Of a stretch of 64,000 nt of DNA, positions 8,572 through 17,306 are shown in pieces. Source of the DNA: Labrys miyagiensis (lineage in GTDB: Bacteria; Pseudomonadota; Alphaproteobacteria; Rhizobiales; Labraceae); assembly GCF_030160835.1 (NCBI RefSeq), contig NZ_BSPC01000022.1, positions 124,001 to 188,000 on the forward strand, read 5' to 3'. The first letter of the stretch is position 1; each line of letters opens with the position of its first letter. A model generated the notes under the pieces. That model was not told where the DNA came from. It searched no databases and saw nothing but the letters and a program-made list of their open reading frames with translations. The translations under genes and the position numbers were made by a program.

Positions 8572-9351
8572 GTGCAGAAAAGACACAAGGACGGCAGTGC
8601 TGGCGATGCCAATTACGGCATCATCGGCATGGATTATCGTAGATATCGCCAGCCCGATCCTCATATCGCCCGCTTCATCCACGCCGCGCTCGGCGATGCC
8701 GCCAGCGTGCTGAATGTCGGGGCGGGGGCCGGCTCCTACGAACCGCCAGATCGGCAGGTGACGGCCGTGGAGCCCTCCGCCTCGATGCGAGCGCAGCGTC
8801 CTGCTCATCTGCCGGCCGCGATCGACGCCGTGGCGGAACGCCTGCCTTTCGCCGATGGCAGCTTCGAGGCCAGCATGGCCACCTTCACCGTGCATCAATG
8901 GGCCGATCTCGCCGCCGGCCTTGCCGAGATGCGGCGGGTGACGCGCGGGCCGGTAGTGATCCTGAGCTGCGATCCCAATGCACTCGAACGGTTCTGGCTG
9001 CACGCCTACGCACCGGAAGCCATCGCCGTGGAGGCGCGGCGTTATCCCTCGATGCAGGCCATCATCGAAGGGCTCGGCGGCAGCAGGGCCGACATCCTGC
9101 CGGTGCCCATCCCGCTCGATTGTGTCGATGGCTTCGGCGAAGCCTATTACGGGCGCCCGGAACGGCTGCTCGACCCCGGCGCCCGACTCGCCAATTCAGC
9201 CTGGAGCTTTGTCGAACCGTCGGTCGGCGAGCGCTTCGTGGCCGATCTCAGCCACGACCTCGCCGACGGAAGCTGGGATGCCAGCTACGGCCATCTGCGG
9301 GCGCAGCCCTTCTTCGAAGGCTCCCTGCGCCTGATCGTGGGTCGGCCCTGA
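8572..9351 (+). CDS. Class I SAM-dependent methyltransferase
   Basis: A 259-residue methyltransferase. Motif I reads VLNVGAGAGSYE (about residues 46-57), the acidic end of strand 2 is VTAVEPS, and AERLPFADGSFEASMATFTVHQW covers the post-I and motif II regions as in Methyltransf_11 (UbiE-like) proteins. The start is GTG with AGGAG seven bases upstream. It is transcribed away from the LysR gene, a typical regulator-target pairing, though the target is only inferred. The substrate is unknown. The second half (FERLLDPGARL..SAWSFVE) resembles uncharacterised methyltransferases whose length is about 250. Confidence 0.85.
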   Translation: MQKRHKDGSAGDANYGIIGMDYRRYRQPDPHIARFIHAALGDAASVLNVGAGAGSYEPPDRQVTAVEPSASMRAQRPAHLPAAIDAVAERLPFADGSFEASMATFTVHQWADLAAGLAEMRRVTRGPVVILSCDPNALERFWLHAYAPEAIAVEARRYPSMQAIIEGLGGSRADILPVPIPLDCVDGFGEAYYGRPERLLDPGARLANSAWSFVEPSVGERFVADLSHDLADGSWDASYGHLRAQPFFEGSLRLIVGRP

Positions 9352-9393
9352 GAAGCGCGGCGGACCAGATGCTTCAAGTCCGCTCGGCGTCGT

Positions 9394-9831
9394 CTAACGC
9401 ACGCTGCCGTCCCGGCCCGTCCACATGCTTTCGGCTTCGGGATCGGGTGAGTGCTCGTTGCCGTGCTGGGTGAAGTCGTCCCAGCCTTCGGCCTCGCTGA
9501 GCTCGTCGGCGTCGTCGTTGATATCAGCCTTGTCGATCAGGATGGCGCCGTCGCGCTCCAGCACGGCGTTGATCTCAGCCTCGTTCTGTACGGTCGGATC
9601 GAGGCGCAGCCAGAGGAACGCGCTGCCCTGGCTGAGTGCATGCATATAGGTGGAGGCCGTCTCGCTCGACAGGCCATGCTGGTCGAGGATATGGCTAACC
9701 TCTTGCGCGGCCCTGTCCCCACCTTCCACAATGGAGATCTGGTTCTGCGCGACGCCGGCCGCCTCCAGGTCGGCCTTGGCTTTCGTAGCGGTGTCGGGGC
9801 GATCGAAGAGGGCGTGGATGAGTGCTGACAT
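9394..9831 (-). CDS. General stress protein 17M-like hypothetical protein
   Basis: A 145-residue cytoplasmic protein. Residues 1-75 show the pattern of the general-stress-protein 17M-like domain: an ALFDRPDTATKAKADLEAAGV helix, then QISIVEG. The C-terminal third is highly acidic (DKADINDDADELSEAEGWDDF) and probably disordered. The start is the ATG at MSALIHALF; the open frame continues upstream but reads through the divergent aldo/keto reductase region. It faces that gene head to head, so the two may share a stress-responsive promoter region. The family role in damage tolerance is not biochemically defined. Confidence 0.7.
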   Translation of the reverse strand: MSALIHALFDRPDTATKAKADLEAAGVAQNQISIVEGGDRAAQEVSHILDQHGLSSETASTYMHALSQGSAFLWLRLDPTVQNEAEINAVLERDGAILIDKADINDDADELSEAEGWDDFTQHGNEHSPDPEAESMWTGRDGSVR

Positions 9832-9942
9832 GATCGTCTCCAGAACGGTGCGTTTCCGGATAGGGAGCGGGCAGGCGCTGCCCGCCGCTACGGACAACGC
9901 GCAGGGCGGCGAATGGTTCAATGGGTGCGGGCGGAGGAAGGC

Positions 9943-10779
9943 ATGACGTCTATTCCAACCACGAAGCTGCCGGATGGTTCCTTCATGCCGGTCTTCGGGC
10001 TCGGCACCTGGGGCATGGGAGAAAGCCGCGCCAGCTTCGAGGAGGAAGCGAGGGCGCTGCGTGCGGGCCTGGACCTCGGTATCACCCTCATCGACACGGC
10101 CGAGATGTATGGCAGCGGCGGGGCCGAGCGAGTGGTGGCCAGCGCGATCGCCGGGCGGCGGGACGAGGCCTATCTCGTCAGCAAGGTGCTGCCCTCCAAT
10201 GCCGGGCATCGCCAAGCCTTGCGCGCCTGCGAGGAGAGCCTCAAGCGCCTCGGGACCGACCGCCTCGACCTTTACCTTCTGCATTGGCGTGGCGGCGTGC
10301 CGCTCGCCGAGACGGTGCGTGCCTTCGAGGATTTGCGCAAGGCCGGCAAGATCCTGCGCTGGGGCGTGTCGAATTTCGATGTCGAGGATATCCTCGAACT
10401 CGAGACCATCAGCAAGGCCTGCGCCACCAACCAGGTGCTCTACAATCTGGTGCGCCGAGGCATCGAATATGATCTCATGCCCCTGAGCCGCGAGCGGTCC
10501 ATGCCGATCATGGCCTATTCACCGATCGAGCAGGGGCGTCTCGCCGCTGACAGGACGCTGGCCGACATCGCTGCGGCCCATAGTGCGACACCGGCGCAGA
10601 TCGCGCTCGCCTGGGTGCTGGACAGGCCCGGGGTCGTCGTCATTCCCAAGTCCAGCCGGCCGTCGCACGTCTCGGAGAACCTGATGTCGCTTTACATCCG
10701 CCTGACCAGCGCCGATCGTGCCGCGCTCGATGCCGCCTTCCCGCCGCCGCGCCGGAAACGCTCTCTCGAGATGATCTGA
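9943..10779 (+). CDS. Aldo/keto reductase
   Basis: A 278-residue NADPH-dependent aldo/keto reductase of the YeaE/2,5-diketogluconate reductase type. The catalytic tetrad is intact: D51, Y56 (DTAEMYG), K81 (VSK) and H114 (YLLHW). The cofactor region IPKSSRPSHVSEN (near residue 235) matches the NADP-binding motif. The start is the ATG with GGAGGAAGG just upstream; an in-frame upstream ATG would add ten residues with no family match. Divergent from the stress-protein gene, suggesting detoxification of reactive carbonyls, though that is inference. Confidence 0.9.
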   Translation: MTSIPTTKLPDGSFMPVFGLGTWGMGESRASFEEEARALRAGLDLGITLIDTAEMYGSGGAERVVASAIAGRRDEAYLVSKVLPSNAGHRQALRACEESLKRLGTDRLDLYLLHWRGGVPLAETVRAFEDLRKAGKILRWGVSNFDVEDILELETISKACATNQVLYNLVRRGIEYDLMPLSRERSMPIMAYSPIEQGRLAADRTLADIAAAHSATPAQIALAWVLDRPGVVVIPKSSRPSHVSENLMSLYIRLTSADRAALDAAFPPPRRKRSLEMI

Positions 10780-10878
10780 CGGCACGCACTTAGTGGCCAG
10801 CCTCGTATTCTGAATTGTCGGATCTTTGTCGAATGATATGATTTCGTCCTGGGCCATGGGGCCGGCGGGGAGCGCATC

Positions 10879-11673
10879 ATTCAACAGCCTCTTTCTGGAC
10901 TGCTCGTTTTCGCGCTGCTCTGCCTGAGTGCAGTCGCCGGCTTTGCCCTGCGCAAGCGCCTGTCCGAGGCGCATCTGTCGAACGAGAGCCTGGAATCGCT
11001 GCGCCTCGTCACAGGCCTGCTGGTGACCTTCCTGGCTCTGGTGATGAGCCTGCAGCTTACTTCGGTGAAGACGTCGTTCGACAACGCCTATCACGACCGT
11101 GGCCTCGACGCGGCTCAGCTTGCCTATCTCGATCAGTGCCTGCGCAATTATGGTCCCGAGACGGCGCAGGCCCGCAGCCAGCTCCATTCCTACACCGCCG
11201 GCGTGATTGCCAGTACCTGGCCGGATGAGCCACCGCCGGCCGGCGTCGACTATCCCGATCCCAAGACCATGAATATGGTCGGAGAAAATCCCACCCTTGC
11301 CGGGCTGCTGAACCAGGTGGGACTGGAGATCGCCAGGCTCGCCCCTGCCGACGCCCTGCACCAGAACCTCGCTGCAAGCTGCCGGCAGGCCTATGAGAAC
11401 GCGCAGAGCCGGCGCTGGACCGTGATCGAGGACGCCCATAACTCGGTGTCGCCGCTGTTCTCGCAGATCCTGACCTTCTGGCTGATGCTGGTCTTTCTCA
11501 GCTTCGGGCTGCAGGCGCCGCGCAAATTGCTCCCTGTGATCGTCATGGGCATCGGCGTCGTCGCGGTTGCGAGCGCCATGTTCGTGATTGCCGATCTCGA
11601 TCTGCCCTATGGCGGCCTTTTCGGTATTCCAAGTACTGCCATGCGAAATGCGCTTGCCGATATGCTGCGTTAG
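10879..11673 (+). CDS. DUF4239-like membrane protein, start uncertain
   Basis: A predicted membrane protein of about 264 residues resembling the bestrophin-like DUF4239 family. Two features support this: an LRLVTGLLVTFLALVMSLQ segment early on, and a C-terminal pair of membrane spans (FWLMLVFLSFGLQAP and IVMGIGVVAVASAMFVIADL), with a conserved PYGG after the last one. The first standard start is GTG at 11023, giving only 216 residues and cutting into the second span. The frame stays open upstream and encodes a credible first span (PLSGLLVFALLCLSAVAGF) but has no ATG/GTG/TTG. An ATT at 10879 preceded by GGGGAG is the best candidate. A frameshift from the ATG at 10856 is the alternative. Confidence 0.65.
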   Translation: MQQPLSGLLVFALLCLSAVAGFALRKRLSEAHLSNESLESLRLVTGLLVTFLALVMSLQLTSVKTSFDNAYHDRGLDAAQLAYLDQCLRNYGPETAQARSQLHSYTAGVIASTWPDEPPPAGVDYPDPKTMNMVGENPTLAGLLNQVGLEIARLAPADALHQNLAASCRQAYENAQSRRWTVIEDAHNSVSPLFSQILTFWLMLVFLSFGLQAPRKLLPVIVMGIGVVAVASAMFVIADLDLPYGGLFGIPSTAMRNALADMLR

Positions 11674-12024
11674 GTGAAAATGACCATATTCATCATATAG
11701 ATGAGTCAACTTCGAGTTGATATTGCTCGACGAAATATATAAGAAGGACTGAACCGGACCTCTATTTCTGGGAAAGCTATATCTCGCCCTCCCGTACCGT
11801 GCAGCCAATTCGGCCTTTCGAACTTCCTTGTTTCGGATATTTGTTTCCTAGAGGAAGGTTATTATTTTAATTGATGAAAGGCTTCATTCGAAAGTATTAA
11901 TAACTACGGCTAATTTATTACGGCACAGAACTTTTAAAATAGCCGTTGAAGTGCGACAGTAGCACTGTACCGCGTGGCGCCATGCGTTACTTTGCAGATT
12001 TGTCTCAGCGCCATTGGAGTTCCA
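11674..12024. other. AT-rich leader upstream of the glycosyltransferase gene
   Basis: This stretch is visibly poorer in G and C than its surroundings (runs such as TTATTATTTTAATTG and AATTTATTACGG). No ORF with a ribosome site or RNA gene is seen. It probably carries the promoter of the glycosyltransferase-gmd pair, possibly silenced by an H-NS/MucR-like protein as for many surface-polysaccharide genes. Confidence 0.5.
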
Positions 12025-13236
12025 ATGCGGATAGCTTTTGTGCATGAGTGGCTGGTGACCTATGCAGGCTCCGAGAAGGTTCTGTCAGAGATGCTGAAGG
12101 ATTTTCCGCAGGCGGATCTGTTCTGCCTGGTGGATTTCAGCGAAGGGCGCTACAAGCAACATTTCATGGGGAAGAGCTTCAAGACGAGCTTCCTCCAGAG
12201 ATTCAAGGCGTTCGCGAAGGTCTACAGATATTTCTTTCCGCTGATGACGATCGCGGTCGAGCAATTCGATCTGTCCGGCTATGACATGGTTATCTCCAAC
12301 AGCCACGCTGTTGCAAAGGGCGTGATCACCGGGCCCGACCAGCTTCACATCTGCTACTGCTACACGCCGATGCGCTACGCCTGGGATCTCCAGCACCAAT
12401 ATCTCAGGGAACAGGGCTTCGACGGGCGGCCGAGCGGCGTGGTGGCCCGCGCCTTGCTGCACAGGGCCAGGATCTGGGACACGCGCACGGCCAATGGCGT
12501 CGATCATTTCATCGCCTGCTCGCAATATATCGGGCGGCGGATCTGGAAGGCCTATCGGCGCAATTCCGAGGTCGTCTATCCAGGTGTCGACACCGACTAT
12601 TTCCAGATTGGCGGCACCAAGGGCGATTACTATTTCACCTCGTCCCGCATGGTGCCCTACAAGAAGATCCCGCTGATCGTCGAAGCCTTCAAGCAGATGC
12701 CCGACAAGAAGCTCGTCGTGATCGGCGACGGTCCGCAATACAAGGATGCCCTGCGCAAGGCCGGCCCCAATGTGTCGGTGCTTGGGTATCAGCCCAATGA
12801 CGTGCTGCTCAAGCATATGCAGGAGGCCAAGGCCTTCATCTTCGCGGCGGAAGAGGACTTCGGCATCACGCCGCTGGAGGCGCAGGCTTGTGGTACGCCG
12901 GTGCTCGCCTTCGGCCGTGGCGGCGCTTCTGAAACCGTGGTCGACGGCGTGACGGGCTTCCATTTCTGGGAGCAGACCACGGATGCCATCTGCGCGGCTG
13001 TCCGCAAGTTCGAGAACACCACTGTCGAATTCGATCCAGCGACGATCCGCCGACATGCGGAGCGTTTCTCGATTCCCCGCTTCCGTCAGGAATTCAAGGC
13101 ATTCGTGATGGCGAAGTGGCAGGCGCACAACCGTTCCAGCGAAAGCGTGCAAGAAAGGACGACGAATGAAGCAGGCCTTCGTGACGGGGATAACGGGGCA
13201 GGACGGAGCATACCTGACCGCGCACCTGCTGAGTAA
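12025..13236 (+). CDS. GT4-family glycosyltransferase
   Basis: A 403-residue GT-B-fold glycosyltransferase. It opens MRIAFVHEWLVTYAGSEKVL, contains the acceptor-side CYCYTPMRYAWDLQHQYL found in WbaZ/mannosyltransferase-like proteins, and has the GT4 donor-site block FAAEEDFGITPLEAQACGTPVLAFGRGGASETV (around residues 271-303) with its EX7E glutamates. The start was moved to the ATG at MRIAF because family members begin there. The last 24 codons overlap the gmd gene by 71 bases in another frame. The pairing with gmd suggests transfer of a GDP-sugar (mannose, rhamnose or similar) onto a surface polysaccharide. Confidence 0.88.
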   Translation: MRIAFVHEWLVTYAGSEKVLSEMLKDFPQADLFCLVDFSEGRYKQHFMGKSFKTSFLQRFKAFAKVYRYFFPLMTIAVEQFDLSGYDMVISNSHAVAKGVITGPDQLHICYCYTPMRYAWDLQHQYLREQGFDGRPSGVVARALLHRARIWDTRTANGVDHFIACSQYIGRRIWKAYRRNSEVVYPGVDTDYFQIGGTKGDYYFTSSRMVPYKKIPLIVEAFKQMPDKKLVVIGDGPQYKDALRKAGPNVSVLGYQPNDVLLKHMQEAKAFIFAAEEDFGITPLEAQACGTPVLAFGRGGASETVVDGVTGFHFWEQTTDAICAAVRKFENTTVEFDPATIRRHAERFSIPRFRQEFKAFVMAKWQAHNRSSESVQERTTNEAGLRDGDNGAGRSIPDRAPAE

Positions 13237-14206
13237 AGGGTATCGCGTCTTTGGCGGCCACCGCAGGACGAGTTCGCAGAATTTCTGGCGCCTGGCGCAA
13301 CTCAAGGTGGCCGATCACCAGAACTTCTCGCTGATCGAGCATGATCTTACCGATCTGGGTTCGAACATCCGCGCGATCACCACGATCGAGCCGGACGAGA
13401 TCTACAATCTCGCCGGGCAGAGCTTCGTGGCCGTCTCCTTCAAGGAGCCGACGCTGACGGCGCAGATCTCGGCGGTCGGCGCGTTGCAACTCCTGGAGGC
13501 GGTGCGCATCGTCAACCCGAAGATCCGCGTCTACCAGGCCTCCTCTGCCGAGATGTACGGCAAGGTGCAGGCGATTCCGCAAACCGAGGACACCCCGTTC
13601 TATCCCAGGAGCCCCTATGCGGTGGCCAAGCTGTTCGGGCATTGGTCGGCGGTGAATTATCGGGAGTCCTACGGTATCTTCGCGAGCTCGGGCATCCTGT
13701 TCAACCATGAATCGCCTCTGCGCGGGCCGGAATTCGTGACGCGCAAGATCAGCATCGGCGCAGCCCGCATCCGTCTCGGCCTGCAGCCAAGCATCACGCT
13801 GGGCAATCTCGACGCCAGGCGCGATTGGGGCTTCGCCGGCGAGTTCGTCGACGGCATGTGGCGCATGCTGCAGGCGGAGGAGCCCAACACCTTTGTGCTC
13901 GCCACCGGCGTGACCACCAAGGTGCGCGACTTCGCCACCCAGGCCTTCGCGGCCGCCGACATCCATCTCGATTGGGTGGGCAGCGGCGACGATGAAGTGG
14001 GCCGTTGCCGGGAAACGGGGCGCACGATCGTCCAGATCGATCCAGCCTTGCGTCGTCCCTCCGAGGTGGACATGCTGCTCGGCAGTCCCGCCAAGGCAGG
14101 ACGCATCCTCGACTGGACGCCGCGGACGACAGTGGGCGAACTCGCGAGCATGATGGTGCAGGCCGATCTCGTGCGCGAAAAGGCGCTGGCCAGCATCGCG
14201 CATTGA
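13166..14206 (+). CDS. gmd: GDP-mannose 4,6-dehydratase
   Basis: A 346-residue extended short-chain dehydrogenase that converts GDP-D-mannose to GDP-4-keto-6-deoxy-D-mannose. The NADP site is TGITGQDGAYL (residues 7-17). The catalytic set is visible: S127 and E129 (SSAEMYG), Y151 and K155 (PYAVAK). LDARRDWGFAGEFV is the conserved substrate-domain motif. The ATG has AAAGGA eight bases upstream and lies inside the end of the glycosyltransferase gene, so translation may be coupled. No GDP-fucose synthase or GDP-rhamnose reductase follows in the window, so the final sugar is undecided. Confidence 0.95.
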   Translation: MKQAFVTGITGQDGAYLTAHLLSKGYRVFGGHRRTSSQNFWRLAQLKVADHQNFSLIEHDLTDLGSNIRAITTIEPDEIYNLAGQSFVAVSFKEPTLTAQISAVGALQLLEAVRIVNPKIRVYQASSAEMYGKVQAIPQTEDTPFYPRSPYAVAKLFGHWSAVNYRESYGIFASSGILFNHESPLRGPEFVTRKISIGAARIRLGLQPSITLGNLDARRDWGFAGEFVDGMWRMLQAEEPNTFVLATGVTTKVRDFATQAFAAADIHLDWVGSGDDEVGRCRETGRTIVQIDPALRRPSEVDMLLGSPAKAGRILDWTPRTTVGELASMMVQADLVREKALASIAH

Positions 14207-14303
14207 GGGCCTCTCATGACAGCGGCTCTCGTTGGCGGGTAGATCACAGTGCTGCTCCGTGCCGATGAGCCAAAGGCCGGAGCCGTTGATAGCGGCAGGC
14301 TCT

Positions 14304-15284
14304 TCAGGCGGCCGGTTTAGGGAGAAATTCGTTCGCCCTCAGCGGGTTCCTGACCTCGTCGAGCGGCGCCAGCAGGTGCAGGACCGTGTTGCGCAGCCAG
14401 ATATGCTCGCGATTGGCGCTTTCGCGCTTGTGCCAGTAAAGGAAGAGCTGGGTCATCGGCACGTCGAAGGGCAGGCGATGGATCTGCAAGCCAAGGCGGC
14501 CCGCGACCGACAGGGCGAAGCGCACCGGCAGCACGCCCAGGAGATCGGACTGTGCCACGATGCGGCCGACGCCGTAGAAGCCGGGAATGGAGACGGCGAC
14601 ATGCCGTCGGCGGCCGAGACCGGCGAGAACGGTATCCTCGGGACGTTCATAGTCGTCCGTCACCGAAAAGATCGCATGGGCGAGGGTGCAGAACAGGCCA
14701 AGCGGCATGACATCGCCCCAGCCGATGCCGGCTTCCTTGATGTCCGGATGATTGTCGCGCGCCACCGCCACGAAGGAAGCCTGGAAGGCCGCGGCCCTCT
14801 CGATCCAGTCGGGCTGGGGCAGGGACACCGACAGGGCCAGGTCGAAGCGGCCGGCGGAGACGGGGTCGAAGAGGTTATCGGCATCGGCCGGCAACAGCTT
14901 GAGGCGGACATTGGGCGCCACCCGCCGCACCGTGTCGGTGAGCTTGGGCATCAGCATCTCATTGAAGAAATCGGAACCCGCGATCGTGAAGGAGCGCGCG
15001 CAGGTGACAGGATCGAAAGGCGTGCCTCCGGAGAGGGCGTATTCGAGACTCACCAGAGCGGAACGTACCGGGTTCTCGAGCGAGCGGGCAAAGGGCGTGG
15101 GCACCAGCACGTTGCCCTCGCGGACAAAGAGGGGATCGCCGAGCGCCTCGCGCAGGCGGCGCAGAGCGGCGCTCACGGCGGGCTGGCTCAAACCGACAAT
15201 CTCGGCCACCCGTGTGGTGTTGCGCTCGGCTAGCATGCCGTCCAGCACGCGGAGCAGATTGAGATCGAAAGTCCGCAAATTCAT
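14304..15284 (-). CDS. LysR-family transcriptional regulator (NodD/NahR-like subclass)
   Basis: A 326-residue LysR regulator. The opening LRTFDLNLLRVLDGMLAERNTTRVAEIVGLSQPAVSAALRRLRE is the hallmark of the PcpR/NahR/NodD/LinR subclass, which activates aromatic-catabolic or nodulation genes with aromatic inducers. The effector domain begins at RSFTIAGSDFFNEMLMP. It stands alone: upstream (15285-15468) is a non-coding gap, and the neighbouring genes are not an obvious catabolic operon, so its targets are probably elsewhere. Confidence 0.9.
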   Translation of the reverse strand: MNLRTFDLNLLRVLDGMLAERNTTRVAEIVGLSQPAVSAALRRLREALGDPLFVREGNVLVPTPFARSLENPVRSALVSLEYALSGGTPFDPVTCARSFTIAGSDFFNEMLMPKLTDTVRRVAPNVRLKLLPADADNLFDPVSAGRFDLALSVSLPQPDWIERAAAFQASFVAVARDNHPDIKEAGIGWGDVMPLGLFCTLAHAIFSVTDDYERPEDTVLAGLGRRRHVAVSIPGFYGVGRIVAQSDLLGVLPVRFALSVAGRLGLQIHRLPFDVPMTQLFLYWHKRESANREHIWLRNTVLHLLAPLDEVRNPLRANEFLPKPAA

Positions 15285-15468
15285 GCGGCTTATACCTTAT
15301 ACGCGGGCAATCAATCTCATTTATGCCGGATGAGCGTTCCTTGTCACGCAGCTTTTCGGGCCAAAACGTTTAAAATCGAAAAACATTAGCGAAGGACGGC
15401 GTGACCGTTCGCAGCGGTGATGCCTCGCGGCTTCAAGAGGGCTTCTTTCCTGTGCTGGCGAGATCGGC

Positions 15469-15747
15469 TCAACCAACCACCAGGTCATCGACATCCGGAT
15501 GACGGCTCGCCCATTTGGCCAGGAACGGACATCTGACGATGGCCTTGCGGCCGCTGGCGCGGATCAGGTCGAAGACGCCCTGCGCCAGCCTGGAACCGAT
15601 ACCCTGGCCCGAAAGGGCTTGTGGCACCTCGGTGTGCACGAGCACCAGAGCCTCGCCCTCCTGGCGGTAGTAGACAACCGCCAACTCGTCATCCACAGCC
15701 ATTTCGAAGCGGTTCTGCGCCGGGTTGTCGACGACGGTTTCGCTCAT
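15469..15747 (-). CDS. Small GNAT-like N-acetyltransferase (COG2388/YidJ-type)
   Basis: A 92-residue protein of the short GCN5-related acetyltransferase group. The acetyl-CoA loop appears as VPQALSGQGIGSRLAQGVFD (Q/RxxGxG/A), preceded by the beta strand LVLVHTEV, and the end CPFLAKWASRHPDVDDLV is the conserved tail of this small family (FxxxWxxxHPEYxDLV). The acyl acceptor is unknown; human and plant relatives of this size are also poorly characterised. It is a monocistronic gene. Confidence 0.88.
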   Translation of the reverse strand: MSETVVDNPAQNRFEMAVDDELAVVYYRQEGEALVLVHTEVPQALSGQGIGSRLAQGVFDLIRASGRKAIVRCPFLAKWASRHPDVDDLVVG

Positions 15748-15907
15748 GGAGGCTGTCTCCGTGATGAAGAAGGAGTTCGGGCGAGGCTACAATACCGGGC
15801 CCATTTTCCAGATCGGGCCGGGCCATGAGGCCGGTGGTCAATGGGCTCGGTGACACCTTGATGCCGGTCACCCTACTATAACTCCCGTCCGAGCCGGGAC
15901 TCCAGGG

Positions 15908-15938
15908 CCACGCTTCCACTATCTCAGTGGAAGCGTGG
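15908..15938. terminator. Perfect hairpin downstream of the beta-barrel gene
   Basis: Arms CCACGCTTCCACT and its exact complement (13 bp) flank a five-base loop, about 30 bases past the stop of the minus-strand barrel gene. There is no T-run on either strand, so it may be a 3'-end stabiliser or a factor-assisted terminator between convergent-facing transcripts. Confidence 0.45.
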
Positions 15939-15968
15939 ATTGTCGATCTTGGGTAGGCGCGGCCTAGA

Positions 15969-17306
15969 CTACCAATTCATCCTTAGCCCGACCGTGCCGC
16001 TGACCTTGTAGTTATTGCCGAAGTCCTTGAAGCTGGTATCGTACTCCCCCTGGCCGTAGACGGAGTAGCGGCTGCCCCAATTATAGGTTGCCCCGACGCC
16101 GACTCCGCCCCAAACTGCGTTGTCCCGCTTCCTGTCCAATTCCTCGATAAATGTCAGACCGGGGTAGTGCTCGGCCATCGTGAGCTTGCGCTCGTCCTCG
16201 GCGACATAATAGAGGTTGGCAATGCCGTTCAAGCTCAGTCTTGAGATAGAGCCGTCGGCATTTTTCCAGCTCAACTGCTTTTCGACACCCAATCCCACGC
16301 GCGACGTCAGGCTTGCATTGCCGCTGCCGGAGAAACTGTCGGGAAGCCGGCTGTAAGATTCCAGGAGGCCAAAATCGTCATAGTCGGCCCTGGAATAGAC
16401 CACCTGCGCCTGCGGAATGAGGAAGAGCCCGTCTCCGATTTCGAAGCGCTTCCCGGCTTCCAGGCCGAGGCTATAGCCAAACCCCTTAAGGCCGTGCAGG
16501 GAGTAGCCGGGGTCGTAGTTCCGAAATCCCTGGTAGAGTTTATAGCTGCTGACATCCATGTCGGAGTCATACCAGGTCACCTGCCCCTGGGCGTCGGCAT
16601 AAAAGCCGTCCTGGCCATACCAGGTCAACGTTCCGCCAGCGCCGTAACCTTGCGTTTCGACTCTCGTATGGGCGAGAGTAGAGGGAAAACCAACATAGCT
16701 TGAAACAGAGGTTGAATCGGAAGATGTCCAGGCCCTGCCATAGGTCAGGTTGACGCCGCCAATCAGCTTTCCAGCGTCGTTCTCGATGAGAACGTGATCG
16801 AACCCCATCTGGAACTGCCACGTGCGGGCATCCGTGCTGGACGTTGTGGGGTCGGTCCTCCGCGGCGGACTTCCGGGAACATGATCGAAGTGGCTGTACG
16901 TCGAATCGAAGGCGCCGAATGAGGCTGTCGTCCGTGCCCAGAGGCCGCCGCCATCGATGAAAGGCTGGCTCGTGGAGTCCAGATAGACCTGTCCTTGCGT
17001 CCGTGTCACCGCGCATCTGAAGTTCTGCGCCGGATCCTTGCAAAACACCGTCTCAGGATCGCTCGGATCGTTGCTCCAGTAACGCGTGCCCACCCGTTGC
17101 TCAAGCGTCGGCAAAGTGTTGAGGGCATTCATGCCGTCCGGAAAGGGGGCGAAGCTATAGGGGCCGTTCGAGCCCCGCACTGCGGCAAGCGCAGGCCCTG
17201 TCGGTACTGAGATCGTTGCCAGCACCGTCGCACAGCCCAACGCGGCAGCCAGGAAACTGGCGGCGCGCCCACCCAACAGACTTTCCGTAATTGTGGCCTT
17301 TTTCAT
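15969..17306 (-). CDS. Autotransporter-type outer-membrane beta-barrel protein
   Basis: A 445-residue exported protein. Residues 1-41 form a long signal peptide ending in PALAA. The remaining sequence lacks a long passenger: about 100 residues of low-motif sequence including two cysteines lead straight into a barrel-like region with alternating aromatic strands (DGFYADAQGQVTWYDSD, GFGYSLGLEAGKRFEIG, FLIPQAQVVYSRADYDDF) and the C-terminal strand pattern VSGTVGLRMNW, ending in an aromatic residue as required by the BAM machinery. These resemble the autotransporter beta-domain. Its start is the ATG at MKKATITES. The cargo or function is unknown; a truncated autotransporter or a porin-like adhesin barrel are both possible. 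Confidence 0.82.
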   Translation of the reverse strand: MKKATITESLLGGRAASFLAAALGCATVLATISVPTGPALAAVRGSNGPYSFAPFPDGMNALNTLPTLEQRVGTRYWSNDPSDPETVFCKDPAQNFRCAVTRTQGQVYLDSTSQPFIDGGGLWARTTASFGAFDSTYSHFDHVPGSPPRRTDPTTSSTDARTWQFQMGFDHVLIENDAGKLIGGVNLTYGRAWTSSDSTSVSSYVGFPSTLAHTRVETQGYGAGGTLTWYGQDGFYADAQGQVTWYDSDMDVSSYKLYQGFRNYDPGYSLHGLKGFGYSLGLEAGKRFEIGDGLFLIPQAQVVYSRADYDDFGLLESYSRLPDSFSGSGNASLTSRVGLGVEKQLSWKNADGSISRLSLNGIANLYYVAEDERKLTMAEHYPGLTFIEELDRKRDNAVWGGVGVGATYNWGSRYSVYGQGEYDTSFKDFGNNYKVSGTVGLRMNW

